DNA from: Streptococcus peroris ATCC 700780
GTDB lineage: Bacteria > Bacillota > Bacilli > Lactobacillales > Streptococcaceae
Direction: 5' to 3'
NCBI RefSeq assembly: GCF_000187585.1
Contig: NZ_GL732463.1
Location: forward strand, 268,981-332,980
DNA length: 64,000 nt
Every line of letters begins with the position of its first letter. Within the stretch, counting starts at the first letter, position 1. The notes below the pieces were generated by a model. The model was not told where the DNA came from. It did no database searches and was given only the letters and a program-made list of their open reading frames with translations. Shown here one piece after another: positions 17,079-27,105 of this stretch. The translations under genes and the position numbers were made by a program.

Positions 17079-17106
17079 AAGTACTCCTAAGATAGTATTT
17101 TATACG

Positions 17107-17135
17107 ATTATAGCAGAAAGAAGGTCTTTTTTCAA
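17107..17135 (-). promoter_or_regulatory. Promoter of aspartokinase-DUF956
   Basis: TTGAAA (17130-17135) and TATAAT (17107-17112) on the minus strand with 17-bp spacing, a near-consensus vegetative promoter. Confidence 0.8.
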
Positions 17136-17256
17136 TCTGGAATAGGGAAGGCCACATCTTCTTTGAGGTCTTGACATGATAATTTCAACCTAACTATTAT
17201 AAGTATTGAAAATGTTCTTTAAAAAATCGGCTGATACACTTTTATTCGATTTTCGC

Positions 17257-17285
17257 TTGTATAAATGAATAGAAAAAGATATACT
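17257..17285 (+). promoter_or_regulatory. Promoter of fabM
   Basis: TTGTAT (17257-17262) and TATACT (17280-17285) with 17-bp spacing. A TTTGATAAT sequence right after the -10 resembles half of a FabT site but has no clear second arm. Confidence 0.55.
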
Positions 17286-17332
17286 TTGATAATAGAATCA
17301 TTTAATCTGCTGTTTAAATTAAAGGAGTGGCT

Positions 17333-18118
17333 ATGAATCATATTATCTTTCAAATTCAAGACGATTTAGCAACAATTACTTTAAATCGTCCCGAGGTGGC
17401 AAATGGTTTCCATATTCCTATGTGTGAAGAAATTTTAGAAGCACTGGAATTAGCTGAAAAAGACAATTCTGTTTCATTTATTCTCATCAATGCTGCAGGC
17501 AAGGTGTTTTCTGTCGGTGGAGACTTAGTTGAGATGAAACGTGCTGTCGATGAGGATGATATCGCTTCTCTAACTAGAATCGCTGAATTGGTCAATACTA
17601 TTTCTTATAAGATTAAACAGATTCCTAAACCGGTTATCATGGAAGTGGACGGAGCAGTTGCTGGAGCTGCAGCTAATATGGCCTTGGCAGTTGATTTCTG
17701 TATCGCATCTGACAAGTCTAAATTTATCCAGGCCTTTGTCGGTGTAGGATTGGCTCCTGATGCAGGTGGTTTATTCTTGCTTACCCGATCTTTAGGTGCA
17801 ACTCGAGCGACGCAACTAGCGATGACAGGTGAAGCTTTTACTGCTGAAAAAGCCATGGAAGCAGGAGCTTTGTATCGCCTATGTACAAGCGAACAATTAG
17901 AGAAAACAAGAGAGCAATTATTGAAGAAGTTGAGACGTGGTTCTTCAAATTCCTATGCTGCGATTAAGAAGCTAGTGTGGGAAAGCGAATTTAAACAGTG
18001 GCACGAGTATGCTCAACTAGAATTAGAATTACAGAAATCACTATCATATACGGAAGATTTTAAAGAAGGTGTTCGTGCACATTCGGAAAGAAGACGTCCA
18101 AAATTTGTCGGGAAATAA
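17333..18118 (+). CDS. fabM: Trans-2,cis-3-decenoyl-ACP isomerase FabM
   Basis: A 261-residue crotonase-fold protein (GGDLVEMK and the oxyanion-hole region [17 protein letters not shown]). At this place in streptococci, in front of fabT-fabH, such a protein is FabM, which isomerises trans-2-decenoyl-ACP to cis-3-decenoyl-ACP and so makes unsaturated fatty acids in organisms without FabA. The ATG at 17333 has AAAGGAG 5 nt upstream; the GTG at 17327 overlaps that site. It has its own promoter and is separated from fabT by 89 bp. Confidence 0.92.
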   Translation: MNHIIFQIQDDLATITLNRPEVANGFHIPMCEEILEALELAEKDNSVSFILINAAGKVFSVGGDLVEMKRAVDEDDIASLTRIAELVNTISYKIKQIPKPVIMEVDGAVAGAAANMALAVDFCIASDKSKFIQAFVGVGLAPDAGGLFLLTRSLGATRATQLAMTGEAFTAEKAMEAGALYRLCTSEQLEKTREQLLKKLRRGSSNSYAAIKKLVWESEFKQWHEYAQLELELQKSLSYTEDFKEGVRAHSERRRPKFVGK

Positions 18119-18125
18119 AAAATAC

Positions 18126-18174
18126 TTGCACAATTCTTTGAAGTTTGATATACTTTTTTTGTCAAATGTTTTGA
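18126..18174 (+). promoter_or_regulatory. fabT promoter and probable FabT autoregulatory site
   Basis: TTGCAC (18126-18131) and TATACT (18149-18154) are 17 bp apart. Downstream of the start site, TCAAATGTTTTGA (18162-18174) is a symmetrical TCAAA-N3-TTTGA sequence like FabT boxes, and TTTGA also precedes the -10. FabT binding here would repress its own operon; this is inferred from similarity to known FabT sites. Confidence 0.55.
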
Positions 18175-18207
18175 TAATGAAACTTTTTTGGTGAGGAGGG
18201 AAGAGAA

Positions 18208-18642
18208 ATGGACTACCAACAAGTCAATGACTATTTAACATCAATTTTTAATAACGTCCTAGTGATTGAGGAAGTTAGTTTGCGAGGTAGTCGTTTCAAG
18301 GATATCTCTATCAAAGAAATGCACACGATTGATGTTATCGGTAAGTATCCAGATGTGACTCCGAGTCAAGTTTCCAAAGAGTTGATGGTGACTCTAGGGA
18401 CTGTGACAACGAGCTTAAACAATTTGGAGCGAAAAGGATACATCGAACGGATTCGTTCAGATCAAGATCGTCGTGTAGTACATCTGCATTTGACAAAGAA
18501 AGGTCGCCTCGTACATCGTCTTCATAAACGCTTCCATAAGGCTATGGTCGAAAGAATTATCGAAGGCATGAGTCCTGAAGAGATGACTGTTATGGGTAAA
18601 GGATTGACTAATCTTTATCACTTTTTGGAGGATTTGAAATAA
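18208..18642 (+). CDS. fabT: MarR-family fatty-acid repressor FabT
   Basis: A 144-residue MarR-type winged helix-turn-helix regulator (recognition region [22 protein letters not shown] in two parts, wing [19 protein letters not shown]). FabT uses long-chain acyl-ACP as corepressor and turns down the fab and acc genes when exogenous fatty acids are used. GAGGAGGGAAGAG precedes the ATG. The stop overlaps the fabH start (TAATG). Confidence 0.95.
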   Translation: MDYQQVNDYLTSIFNNVLVIEEVSLRGSRFKDISIKEMHTIDVIGKYPDVTPSQVSKELMVTLGTVTTSLNNLERKGYIERIRSDQDRRVVHLHLTKKGRLVHRLHKRFHKAMVERIIEGMSPEEMTVMGKGLTNLYHFLEDLK

Positions 18643-19616
18643 TGGCTTTTGCAAAAATAAGCCAGGTCGCTCATTATGCTCCAGAGCAAATTGTCACTAA
18701 CGAAGACTTGGCTCAGATCATAGAAACGAGTGATGAATGGATTTCAGGTCGGACAGGGATTAAAGAACGTCATATTTCTAAGGCACAATCAACAGGAGAT
18801 TTAGCGACAGAAGTTGCAAGGCGGCTTCTAGAGAAGGCAGGGATTTCTGCTGAAGAGCTGGATTTTATTATACTTGCTACTATGACGCCTGACTCCATGA
18901 TGCCTTCAACAGCAGCTCGTGTCCAAGCAAAAATTGGCGCTCATAAGGCTTTTGCCTATGATTTAACAGCTGCTTGTAGTGGGTTTGTCTTTGCTCTATC
19001 AACTGCAGAGAAGTTCATATCTTCAGGAGTTTATCGCAAGGGTCTGGTTATCGGAAGTGAAACCATGTCAAAAACCTTGGACTGGTCTGACCGCTCAACA
19101 GCTGTCTTGTTCGGAGATGGAGCTGGTGGAGTCCTACTAGAGGCAAGTGACCAAGAACATTTCTTGGCAGAAAGTCTCAATAGTGATGGTTCGCGTGGCG
19201 AATGTCTTACTTATGGTCAGACAGGGTTAATTTCACCGTTTTCAATTCAAGAAGAAGCAGATGTTTTCTTGAAAATGGATGGGAGAGCTGTTTTCGACTT
19301 TGCAATTCGAGATGTGGCTGAATCCATTAAGGAGACCATCGACAAGAGTCCAATATCAGCAAATGAACTAGATTATCTCTTGCTTCATCAAGCTAATATT
19401 CGAATTTTAGATAAGATGGCTAGAAAAATCGGTGTCGATCGTGACAAGCTTCCTGCTAATATGATGAAGTATGGCAATACTAGTGCGGCAAGCATCCCGA
19501 TCTTACTTTCAGAGTGTGTAGAAGAAGGGTTCATCCATCTGGATGGAAGCCAAAAAATTCTCTTGTCAGGTTTCGGTGGAGGATTGACATGGGGCACACT
19601 TATTGTTACAATTTAG
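18642..19616 (+). CDS. fabH: 3-oxoacyl-ACP synthase III FabH
   Basis: A 324-residue condensing enzyme that starts fatty-acid synthesis from acyl-CoA and malonyl-ACP. The catalytic triad is visible: Cys112 in DLTAACSGF, His in LLHQANIRI and Asn in KYGNTSAAS. The length is normal for the family. It is translationally coupled to fabT. Confidence 0.97.
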   Translation: MAFAKISQVAHYAPEQIVTNEDLAQIIETSDEWISGRTGIKERHISKAQSTGDLATEVARRLLEKAGISAEELDFIILATMTPDSMMPSTAARVQAKIGAHKAFAYDLTAACSGFVFALSTAEKFISSGVYRKGLVIGSETMSKTLDWSDRSTAVLFGDGAGGVLLEASDQEHFLAESLNSDGSRGECLTYGQTGLISPFSIQEEADVFLKMDGRAVFDFAIRDVAESIKETIDKSPISANELDYLLLHQANIRILDKMARKIGVDRDKLPANMMKYGNTSAASIPILLSECVEEGFIHLDGSQKILLSGFGGGLTWGTLIVTI

Positions 19617-19670
19617 GTATCATGTGGTAAACACATTGTTATAAAATTTTTTATTTTAAAGGAGTCTATC

Positions 19671-19895
19671 ATGGCAGTATTTGAAAAAGTACAAGAAATC
19701 ATCGTTGAAGAACTTGGAAAAGACGCTTCAGAAGTAACACTTGAATCTTCTTTTGAAGATTTAGATGCAGATTCATTGGACTTGTTCCAAGTAATCTCAG
19801 AAATCGAAGACGCTTTTGATATCCAAATCGAAGCTGAAGACAACTTGAAAACAGTTGGTGACTTGGTTGCTTATGTTGAAGAGCAAACAAAATAA
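19671..19895 (+). CDS. acpP: Acyl carrier protein
   Basis: A 74-residue acidic four-helix protein with the phosphopantetheine attachment Ser35 in DADSLDLFQ. It carries growing acyl chains for all Fab enzymes. AAAGGAG lies before the ATG. A weak hairpin after the gene and a new promoter before fabK suggest acpP is the end of the first fab transcript. Confidence 0.97.
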   Translation: MAVFEKVQEIIVEELGKDASEVTLESSFEDLDADSLDLFQVISEIEDAFDIQIEAEDNLKTVGDLVAYVEEQTK

Positions 19896-19910
19896 TTAAA
19901 ATAAATAAAG

Positions 19911-19941
19911 AAGGAGTAGGGGAGACCCACTCCCTCTTGTT
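19911..19941 (+). terminator. Possible weak terminator or attenuator after acpP
   Basis: GGAGT plus GGG pairs with CCC plus ACTCC around GAGA, with one bulge. The following T stretch is interrupted (CTCTTGTTT), so termination may be partial. Confidence 0.45.
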
Positions 19942-19951
19942 TAGGTAATAG

Positions 19952-19971
19952 TTTGACGGTCAAATTATAAT
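19952..19971 (+). promoter_or_regulatory. FabT operator and -10 box of fabK
   Basis: TTTGACGGTCAAA (19952-19964) is a perfect palindrome around a central G and is immediately followed by TATAAT (19966-19971). It matches the FabT box form and position before fabK. An ATG that overlaps the -10 at 19970 is not a start codon. Confidence 0.75.
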
Positions 19972-20011
19972 GTTGTCGAACTATTACGTAAGCAAGACTT
20001 ATGGAGGCAAT

Positions 20012-20986
20012 ATGAAAACACGTATCACTGAACTATTAAATATAAAATATCCTATCTTCCAAGGGGGAATGGCCTGGGTGGCTGATGGTGACTTGGCTGG
20101 AGCTGTTTCAAAAGCTGGTGGTCTTGGGATCATTGGTGGAGGAAGCGCACCTAAAGAAGTGGTCAAAGCCAATATTGATAAGATTAAATCTTTAACAGAC
20201 AAGCCTTTTGGTGTCAACATTATGCTCTTATCTCCTTTCGTTGAAGATATTGTTGACCTTGTCATTGAAGAAGGGGTTAAGGTAGTTACAACTGGTGCAG
20301 GAAATCCAAGTAAATACATGGAACGATTCCATGAAGCTGGCATTACCGTTATTCCAGTAGTTCCAAGTGTCGCTTTGGCTAAACGTATGGAAAAAATCGG
20401 TGCAGATGCCGTTGTTGCCGAAGGTATGGAAGCTGGTGGACACATTGGTAAATTAACGACCATGACCTTGGTACGTCAAGTTGCGGCGGCTGTTTCAATT
20501 CCTGTTATCGCCGCAGGTGGTATTGCAGACGGTGAGGGAGCTGCTGCTGGATTTATGCTTGGTGCAGAAGCCGTGCAAGTAGGAACTCGTTTTGTAGTTG
20601 CCAAAGAATCAAATGCCCATCCAAACTATAAAGCTAAAATTTTAAAAGCTCGTGATATTGATACTACTATTTCAGCACAACATTTTGGTCATGCAGTTCG
20701 TGCCATCAAAAACCAATTGACTCGAGACTTCGAGCAAGCTGAAAAAGATGCCTTTAAACAAGAAAATCCAGATTTAGAAATCTTTGAACAAATGGGTGCG
20801 GGAGCTCTAGCTAAAGCTGTTGTCCATGGTGACGTGGATGGCGGTTCAGTGATGGCCGGCCAGATTGCAGGTTTGGTTTCAAAAGAAGAAACTGTTGAAG
20901 AAATCTTGAAAGATATCTACTATGGTGCAGCTGAGAAAATTCAATCGGAAGCCGCTCGTTGGGCAGGAGTTACAAGAAATGACTAA
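20012..20986 (+). CDS. fabK: Enoyl-ACP reductase II FabK
   Basis: A 324-residue FMN-dependent TIM-barrel reductase of the nitronate monooxygenase-like fold (PIFQGGMAWVADG, GLGIIGGGSA, VVAEGMEAGGHIG, GTRFVVAKES). It carries out the last step of each elongation cycle; streptococci use it instead of FabI, which makes them resistant to triclosan. GGAGG lies 6 nt before the ATG at 20012. It overlaps fabD by 8 nt. Confidence 0.97.
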   Translation: MKTRITELLNIKYPIFQGGMAWVADGDLAGAVSKAGGLGIIGGGSAPKEVVKANIDKIKSLTDKPFGVNIMLLSPFVEDIVDLVIEEGVKVVTTGAGNPSKYMERFHEAGITVIPVVPSVALAKRMEKIGADAVVAEGMEAGGHIGKLTTMTLVRQVAAAVSIPVIAAGGIADGEGAAAGFMLGAEAVQVGTRFVVAKESNAHPNYKAKILKARDIDTTISAQHFGHAVRAIKNQLTRDFEQAEKDAFKQENPDLEIFEQMGAGALAKAVVHGDVDGGSVMAGQIAGLVSKEETVEEILKDIYYGAAEKIQSEAARWAGVTRND

Positions 20987-21899
20987 AACAGCCTTTCTAT
21001 TTACAGGTCAAGGAGCGCAGCACCTAGGAATGGGTCGTGAACTCTATGACCAATATTCTATCGTTAAGGAAACAATTGACCAAGCCAGCCAAGTCTTAGG
21101 TTATGATCTTCGTGACTTGATTGATAATGATGAAGCAAAGCTAAATCAGACTCGTTACACACAACCAGCTATTTTGGCTACATCCGTTGCCATTTACCGA
21201 CTACTAAAGGAGAAAGGTTACCAACCAGATATAGTGGCAGGTCTGTCTCTTGGTGAATATTCTGCCCTTGTAGCTAGTGGTGCCTTGGATTTTGAAGATG
21301 CGGTGGCTCTAGTTGCTAAACGTGGGGCTTATATGGAGAAAGCCGCTCCTGCAGGGTCTGGCAAAATGGTAGCTGTACTCAATACACCAGTTGAAGTTAT
21401 CGAAAAAGCTTGTCAAGAAGCTTCTCAACTTGGTGTTGTAACTCCAGCCAACTACAATACCCCAAGCCAAATTGTTATTGGTGGTGAAGTAGCTGCAGTA
21501 GATCGCGCAGTTGAACTTTTGCAAGAAGCTGGCGCAAAGCGTTTGATTCCCCTAAATGTTTCTGGACCTTTCCATACAGCTTTATTGGAACCTGCTAGTC
21601 AAAAATTAGCTCACGCTCTGACAGAAGTTGAGTTTTCTGACTTTGCTTGTCCACTTGTCGGAAATACAGAAGCAGAAGTCATGAAAAAAGAAAGAATTGC
21701 AGAACTCTTAACTCGTCAAGTTAAGGAACCTGTACGCTTTTATGAAAGCATTGCAGTCATGCATGAAGCGGGTGTCACTCGTTTTATTGAGATTGGACCT
21801 GGTAAAGTCTTGTCAGGATTTGTCAAAAAAATTGATAAAACGGCTCAACTTGCTAATGTGGAAGATCAAACAAGCTTACAAACACTCTTAGAAAAATAG
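20979..21899 (+). CDS. fabD: Malonyl-CoA:ACP transacylase FabD
   Basis: A 306-residue acyltransferase with FTGQGAQ at the start and the nucleophile Ser90 in GLSLGEYSALVA. The catalytic His is in SGPFHTALL. It loads malonyl groups on ACP. The start at 20979 lies inside the end of fabK with CAGGAG upstream. Confidence 0.96.
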   Translation: MTKTAFLFTGQGAQHLGMGRELYDQYSIVKETIDQASQVLGYDLRDLIDNDEAKLNQTRYTQPAILATSVAIYRLLKEKGYQPDIVAGLSLGEYSALVASGALDFEDAVALVAKRGAYMEKAAPAGSGKMVAVLNTPVEVIEKACQEASQLGVVTPANYNTPSQIVIGGEVAAVDRAVELLQEAGAKRLIPLNVSGPFHTALLEPASQKLAHALTEVEFSDFACPLVGNTEAEVMKKERIAELLTRQVKEPVRFYESIAVMHEAGVTRFIEIGPGKVLSGFVKKIDKTAQLANVEDQTSLQTLLEK

Positions 21900-21931
21900 A
21901 CCAAAATGATAGAAGTTCTGAAAGGAGAAAA

Positions 21932-22666
21932 ATGAAACTAGAACAGAAAAATGTCTTTATTACAGGCTCAAGTCGAGGAATTGGTCTTGCCATTGCTCAT
22001 AAATTTGCCAGCTTAGGAGCCAATGTTGTTTTGAATAGTCGTAGTAAAATCTCTGAGGAGCTTCTAGCTGAGTTTAAACCATACGGGGTGAAAGTTATTA
22101 CTATCTCTGGTGATGTTTCTGACTTTGCAGATGCTAAACGCATGGTGGAACAAGCCATTGAAGAGTTGGGCTCAGTTGATATCCTAGTTAATAATGCCGG
22201 GATTACTCAAGACACTCTTATGCTTAAGATGACAGAAGAAGATTTCGAGAAGGTCTTAAAAGTTAATCTGACAGGTGCCTTCAATATGACACAAGCTGTT
22301 TTGAAACAGATGATAAAAGCACGTGAAGGTGCTATTATCAATATGTCTAGTGTTGTTGGTTTGATGGGGAACATCGGTCAAGCTAACTACGCTGCTTCCA
22401 AGGCTGGTTTGATTGGATTTACCAAATCAGTAGCACGAGAGGTAGCCAATCGTAATGTGCGTGTCAATGCCATTGCGCCTGGAATGATTGAATCTGATAT
22501 GACAGCAGTTCTATCTGATAAGGTAAAAGATGCCATGTTGGCACAAATTCCGATGAAACAATTTGGCCAAGCTGAGCAAGTCGCAGAGGTCACAGCCTTT
22601 CTTGCAAGCCAAGATTATCTAACGGGACAAGTCATTGCAATTGATGGTGGACTAACCATGCAATAA
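21932..22666 (+). CDS. fabG: 3-oxoacyl-ACP reductase FabG
   Basis: A 244-residue SDR enzyme. The NADPH site is TGSSRGIGLA, followed by NNAGIT and the Ser-Tyr-Lys triad (MSSVVG, YAASKAG). It reduces 3-oxoacyl-ACP. AAAGGAG precedes the ATG, 32 bp after fabD in the same operon. Confidence 0.97.
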   Translation: MKLEQKNVFITGSSRGIGLAIAHKFASLGANVVLNSRSKISEELLAEFKPYGVKVITISGDVSDFADAKRMVEQAIEELGSVDILVNNAGITQDTLMLKMTEEDFEKVLKVNLTGAFNMTQAVLKQMIKAREGAIINMSSVVGLMGNIGQANYAASKAGLIGFTKSVAREVANRNVRVNAIAPGMIESDMTAVLSDKVKDAMLAQIPMKQFGQAEQVAEVTAFLASQDYLTGQVIAIDGGLTMQ

Positions 22667-22688
22667 GAGTTAAAATAGAGGTATGAAA

Positions 22689-23924
22689 ATGAAACTAAAT
22701 CGTGTAGTAGTAACAGGTTATGGATTGACATCTCCAATTGGGAACACTCCAGAAGAATTTTGGAATAGTTTAAAAGATGGAAAAATTGGAATTGGTGAAA
22801 TTACCAAGTTTGATCACAGTGCTTATGACGTTCATAATGCCGCTGAGATTAATGATTTCCCTTTTGACAAATATTTTGTGAAAAAAGACACCAATCGTTT
22901 TGATGACTATTCTTTGTATGCCTTATATGCATCTCAAGAGGCAGTGAACAATGCAAAACTTGATGTAGAAGCGCTTGATAAAGACCGTTTTGGTGTCATC
23001 GTTGCATCAGGTATCGGTGGAATCAGAGAAATCGAAGACCAAGTCCTTCGACTTCATGAAAAAGGACCAAAGCGTGTTAAACCATTAACACTTCCAAAAG
23101 CCTTGCCAAATATGGCTGCAGGAAATGTTGCCATGCGCTTTGGTGCCAATGGTATCTGTAAATCTATCAATACAGCATGTGCTTCATCAAATGATGCTAT
23201 CGGGGATGCTTTCCGTTCTATCAAGTTTGGTTTCCAAGATATCATGTTGGTTGGTGGTTCAGAATCATCTATTACTCCATTTGCGATTGCAGGTTTCCAA
23301 GCCTTAACAGCTCTTTCAACAACAGAGGATCCAACTCGTGCTTCTATTCCATTTGATAAAGACCGTAATGGATTTGTCATGGGTGAAGGTTCAGGTATGT
23401 TGGTACTTGAAAGCTTAGAGCATGCAGAGAAACGCGGAGCTACTATCCTGGCTGAAGTTGTTGGTTATGGTAATACTTGTGATGCCTACCATATGACTTC
23501 ACCACATCCTGAAGGTCAAGGGGCTATTAAAGCAATCAAACTTGCCTTGGAAGAAGCTGAGATTACACCAGACCAAGTTGCTTATGTCAATGCTCACGGT
23601 ACATCAACTCCTGCTAATGAAAAGGGAGAAAGTGGAGCTATCGTAGCGGTTCTTGGTAAGGAAGTACCTGTTTCTTCAACCAAATCATTTACAGGACACT
23701 TGCTCGGCGCAGCGGGTGCAGTTGAAGCCATTGCAACAATTGAAGCAATCCGTCACAATTATGTTCCAATGACAGCCGGGACAACAGAATTATCAGACTA
23801 CATTGAAGCAAATGTTATTTATGGACAAGGCTTGGAACGTGAAATTCCTTATGCGATCTCAAACACTTTTGGATTTGGTGGGCATAACGCAGTTCTTGCT
23901 TTCAAACGTTGGGAGAATAAGTAA
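22689..23924 (+). CDS. fabF: 3-oxoacyl-ACP synthase II FabF
   Basis: A 411-residue elongation condensing enzyme. The Cys164-His-His triad is seen in NTACASSNDA, NAHGTSTPANE and TKSFTGHLLGAAG. The start at 22689 is chosen because AGAGG is 7 nt upstream and the length then equals the streptococcal FabF I remember; the ATG at 22683 is too close to the RBS. Confidence 0.96.
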   Translation: MKLNRVVVTGYGLTSPIGNTPEEFWNSLKDGKIGIGEITKFDHSAYDVHNAAEINDFPFDKYFVKKDTNRFDDYSLYALYASQEAVNNAKLDVEALDKDRFGVIVASGIGGIREIEDQVLRLHEKGPKRVKPLTLPKALPNMAAGNVAMRFGANGICKSINTACASSNDAIGDAFRSIKFGFQDIMLVGGSESSITPFAIAGFQALTALSTTEDPTRASIPFDKDRNGFVMGEGSGMLVLESLEHAEKRGATILAEVVGYGNTCDAYHMTSPHPEGQGAIKAIKLALEEAEITPDQVAYVNAHGTSTPANEKGESGAIVAVLGKEVPVSSTKSFTGHLLGAAGAVEAIATIEAIRHNYVPMTAGTTELSDYIEANVIYGQGLEREIPYAISNTFGFGGHNAVLAFKRWENK

Positions 23925-23926
23925 AG

Positions 23927-24409
23927 ATGAATGTAAATGAAATCAAAGACTTGATGGCACAATTTGACCAGTCGAGCTTGAAAGAATTTTCTTATAAAAA
24001 TGGAACGGATGAGTTGCTCTTCAGCAAGAATGAAGCAAAACTTGTTACAGAAACAAGTCCAGCACCTCAACCAGTGGTTTCAGCAGCTGCACCTACAGTT
24101 GCACCACAAACTCCAACTACAGTACCGGCTGCAGAAGCGGTTTCAGAATCAAGTGTTACTGAATCTGTAGCTGAAGGAGACCTTGTAGAGAGTCCGCTTG
24201 TCGGAGTTGCTTACTTGGCTGCCGGACCAGACAAACCTAATTTTGTTTCAGTTGGCGACACAGTTAAAAAAGGCCAAACCTTGGTCATCATTGAAGCTAT
24301 GAAGGTCATGAACGAAATTCCAGCACCTAAAGATGGTGTTGTAACGGAAATTCTTGTTGAAAATGAAGAAATGGTTGAGTTCGGGAAAGGCTTGGTACGT
24401 ATCAAATGA
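23927..24409 (+). CDS. accB: Acetyl-CoA carboxylase biotin carrier protein AccB
   Basis: A 160-residue BCCP. An N-terminal helix region is followed by a Pro/Ala/Thr/Val-rich linker (about residues 45-85) and a biotinyl domain with the biotinylated Lys126 in EAMKVMNE. It starts 2 nt after fabF and overlaps fabZ by 4 nt (ATGA). Confidence 0.97.
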   Translation: MNVNEIKDLMAQFDQSSLKEFSYKNGTDELLFSKNEAKLVTETSPAPQPVVSAAAPTVAPQTPTTVPAAEAVSESSVTESVAEGDLVESPLVGVAYLAAGPDKPNFVSVGDTVKKGQTLVIIEAMKVMNEIPAPKDGVVTEILVENEEMVEFGKGLVRIK

Positions 24410-24828
24410 TTGATATTCAAGGAATTAAAGAAGCTTTGCCACACCGTTATCCCATGCTCTTAGTAGATCGTGTCTTAGAAGTTAGTGAAGATACAATTGT
24501 TGCCATTAAAAATGTGACGATTAACGAACCTTTCTTCAATGGACACTTTCCGGCCTATCCTGTAATGCCAGGTGTCTTGATCATGGAAGCTTTGGCACAA
24601 ACAGCAGGTGTTTTGGAATTATCAAAACCTGAGAACAAAGGGAAACTCGTTTTCTATGCAGGTATGGACAAGGTTAAATTTAAGAAGCAAGTTGTTCCTG
24701 GTGATCAACTTGTCATGACAGCGACTTTTGTCAAACGTCGTGGCACAATCGCCGTAGTAGAAGCGAAGGCAGAAGTAGATGGGAAGCTTGCAGCAAGCGG
24801 GACTTTAACCTTTGCTATTGGAAACTAG
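24406..24828 (+). CDS. fabZ: 3-hydroxyacyl-ACP dehydratase FabZ
   Basis: A 140-residue hot-dog-fold dehydratase with the catalytic His in [14 protein letters not shown] and Glu in [11 protein letters not shown]. It makes trans-2-enoyl-ACP, the substrate shared by FabK and FabM. Its position between accB and accC is usual in this group. Confidence 0.97.
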   Translation: MIDIQGIKEALPHRYPMLLVDRVLEVSEDTIVAIKNVTINEPFFNGHFPAYPVMPGVLIMEALAQTAGVLELSKPENKGKLVFYAGMDKVKFKKQVVPGDQLVMTATFVKRRGTIAVVEAKAEVDGKLAASGTLTFAIGN

Positions 24829-24839
24829 GGAGGTTTTCC

Positions 24840-26207
24840 ATGTTTCGTAAGATTTTAATTGCCAATCGTGGTGAAATTGCTGTTCGTATTATTCGTGCGG
24901 CACGAGAATTAGGAATTGCAACAGTCGCTGTTTATTCGACTGCTGATAAGGAAGCTCTCCACACGCTTTTGGCTGATGAGGCTATCTGTATCGGCCCTGG
25001 GAAGGCTACAGAATCTTATCTAAACATCAATGCTATCCTTTCAGCTGCAGTCTTGACTGAAGCCGAAGCTATTCACCCTGGATTTGGTTTTTTAAGTGAA
25101 AATTCCAAATTTGCAACTATGTGTGAAGAAGTCGGTATCAAATTTATCGGACCATCAGCTCGTGTAATGGATGTCATGGGGGATAAAATTAACGCCCGTG
25201 CTCAAATGATTAAAGCTAATGTGCCTGTCATTCCGGGCTCAGATGGAGAAGTCCACACTGCAGAAGAAGCTCTTGCTATCGCCGAAAAAATTGGTTATCC
25301 AGTCATGCTGAAAGCTTCAGCTGGTGGTGGTGGTAAAGGAATTCGTAAGGTTGAAAAGGCAGAAGATCTTGTATCAGCCTTTGAAACAGCTTCAAGTGAA
25401 GCCAAAGCCAACTTTGGTAACGGGGCGATGTACCTTGAGCGGGTGATCTATCCTGCTCGCCACATTGAAGTGCAGATTCTTGCTGACCAAATGGGACATG
25501 TTATTCACCTTGGTGAACGCGACTGTTCACTTCAAAGGAATAATCAAAAGGTTTTAGAAGAAAGCCCTTCTATAGCGATTGGCAAAACATTGCGACATGA
25601 GATTGGTTCAGCGGCGGTTCGTGCAGCTGAGTCTGTTCATTATGAAAATGCTGGGACTATTGAATTTTTATTGGATGAAGCAACTGGCAAATTCTACTTT
25701 ATGGAGATGAATACTCGTGTCCAAGTGGAACACCCAGTAACTGAGTTTGTATCTGGTGTGGATATTGTTAAGGAGCAAATCCGTATTGCAGCAGGTCAGC
25801 CATTGACCTTGAATCAAGAAGATGTTGTATTAAAGGGTCATGCCATTGAGTGTCGTATCAATGCAGAAAACCCATCCTTTAATTTTGCACCAAGTCCAGG
25901 TAAAATTACCAATCTTTATCTACCAAGTGGAGGTGTTGGTTTGCGCGTGGATTCTGCAGTGTACCCAGGTTATACCATCCCACCATACTATGATAGTATG
26001 ATCGCTAAAATTATTGTTCATGGTGAAAATCGTTTTGAGGCTCTCATGAAAATGCAACGAGCTCTTTATGAACTCGAAATTGAAGGGGTCGTGACTAATG
26101 CTGATTTCCAACTTGATTTAATTTCTGATCGTCGTGTGATAGCAGGTGACTACGATACTTCATTCTTGATGGAAACATTCTTACCACACTATCAAGAAAA
26201 AGAATAA
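24840..26207 (+). CDS. accC: Acetyl-CoA carboxylase biotin carboxylase AccC
   Basis: A 455-residue ATP-grasp enzyme. It has the biotin carboxylase N-domain (FRKILIANRGEIAVRIIRA, core IANRGEIA), the Gly-rich ATP loop KASAGGGGKGIR and the catalytic EMNTRVQVEHPVTE. It carboxylates biotin on AccB. GGGAGG precedes the ATG. Confidence 0.97.
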   Translation: MFRKILIANRGEIAVRIIRAARELGIATVAVYSTADKEALHTLLADEAICIGPGKATESYLNINAILSAAVLTEAEAIHPGFGFLSENSKFATMCEEVGIKFIGPSARVMDVMGDKINARAQMIKANVPVIPGSDGEVHTAEEALAIAEKIGYPVMLKASAGGGGKGIRKVEKAEDLVSAFETASSEAKANFGNGAMYLERVIYPARHIEVQILADQMGHVIHLGERDCSLQRNNQKVLEESPSIAIGKTLRHEIGSAAVRAAESVHYENAGTIEFLLDEATGKFYFMEMNTRVQVEHPVTEFVSGVDIVKEQIRIAAGQPLTLNQEDVVLKGHAIECRINAENPSFNFAPSPGKITNLYLPSGGVGLRVDSAVYPGYTIPPYYDSMIAKIIVHGENRFEALMKMQRALYELEIEGVVTNADFQLDLISDRRVIAGDYDTSFLMETFLPHYQEKE

Positions 26208-26241
26208 AGTAAAAAGAGTATGAGAACTAAAAGGGGGATGT

Positions 26242-27105
26242 ATGGCTCTATTTAGTAAAAAAGATAAATATATTCGGATTAATCCCAATCGTTCAATTAG
26301 AGAAAAGCCCCAAGCAAAACCTGAGGTTCCAGATGAACTCTTCTCAAAATGTCCGGGTTGTAAACACACCATCTACCAAAAAGATTTGGGGAGTGATCGG
26401 ATTTGTCCTCACTGTGGCTATACCTTCCGTATTTCAGCTCAAGAGCGTCTTGCTTTAACCATCGATATGGGTAGCTTCTTAGAGATGTTTACAGGAATTG
26501 AGACAAAGGATCCTTTGGAATTTCCAGGTTATCAGAAAAAATTAGTTTCTATGCGTGAAAAAACAGGCCTTGATGAAGCTGTTGTTACTGGAACTGCTTT
26601 GATTAAGGGCGAAAAAGTTGCTCTCGGAATCATGGATTCTAATTTTATCATGGCATCTATGGGAACAGTAGTTGGTGAAAAAATCACAAGATTGTTCGAA
26701 TTCGCGACAGCTGAAAAATTACCAGTCGTCTTGTTTACAGCATCTGGTGGAGCACGTATGCAAGAAGGAATCATGAGTTTGATGCAGATGGCTAAAATCT
26801 CTGCAGCAGTCAAACGTCATTCCAATGCAGGTCTCTTTTACCTAACAATCCTTACTGATCCAACAACTGGTGGTGTTACGGCTTCCTTTGCTATGGAAGG
26901 TGATATCATCTTGGCAGAGCCTCAAAGTTTAGTAGGATTTGCTGGACGTCGTGTCATTGAAAATACCGTGAGGGAAGATTTGCCAGAGGATTTCCAGAAG
27001 GCAGAGTTTTTGTTAGAACATGGATTTGTGGATGCGATTGTTAAACGGAGAGAATTGCCAGATATGATTGCTCGATTAGTAAGGTTACATAAGGGGGAAT
27101 GTTGA
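26242..27105 (+). CDS. accD: Acetyl-CoA carboxylase carboxyltransferase beta AccD
   Basis: A 287-residue beta subunit with an N-terminal four-Cys zinc ribbon (CPGC and CPHC) and a crotonase-like domain containing SGGARMQEG and GGVTASFA. It forms the carboxyltransferase with AccA. Its stop overlaps the accA start (TGATG). Confidence 0.97.
   Translation: MALFSKKDKYIRINPNRSIREKPQAKPEVPDELFSKCPGCKHTIYQKDLGSDRICPHCGYTFRISAQERLALTIDMGSFLEMFTGIETKDPLEFPGYQKKLVSMREKTGLDEAVVTGTALIKGEKVALGIMDSNFIMASMGTVVGEKITRLFEFATAEKLPVVLFTASGGARMQEGIMSLMQMAKISAAVKRHSNAGLFYLTILTDPTTGGVTASFAMEGDIILAEPQSLVGFAGRRVIENTVREDLPEDFQKAEFLLEHGFVDAIVKRRELPDMIARLVRLHKGEC

Noticed and set aside
19970-20012. Earlier ATG for fabK at 19970
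   Set aside because: It overlaps the -10 box and would lie at the transcription start; GGAGG marks the ATG at 20012.
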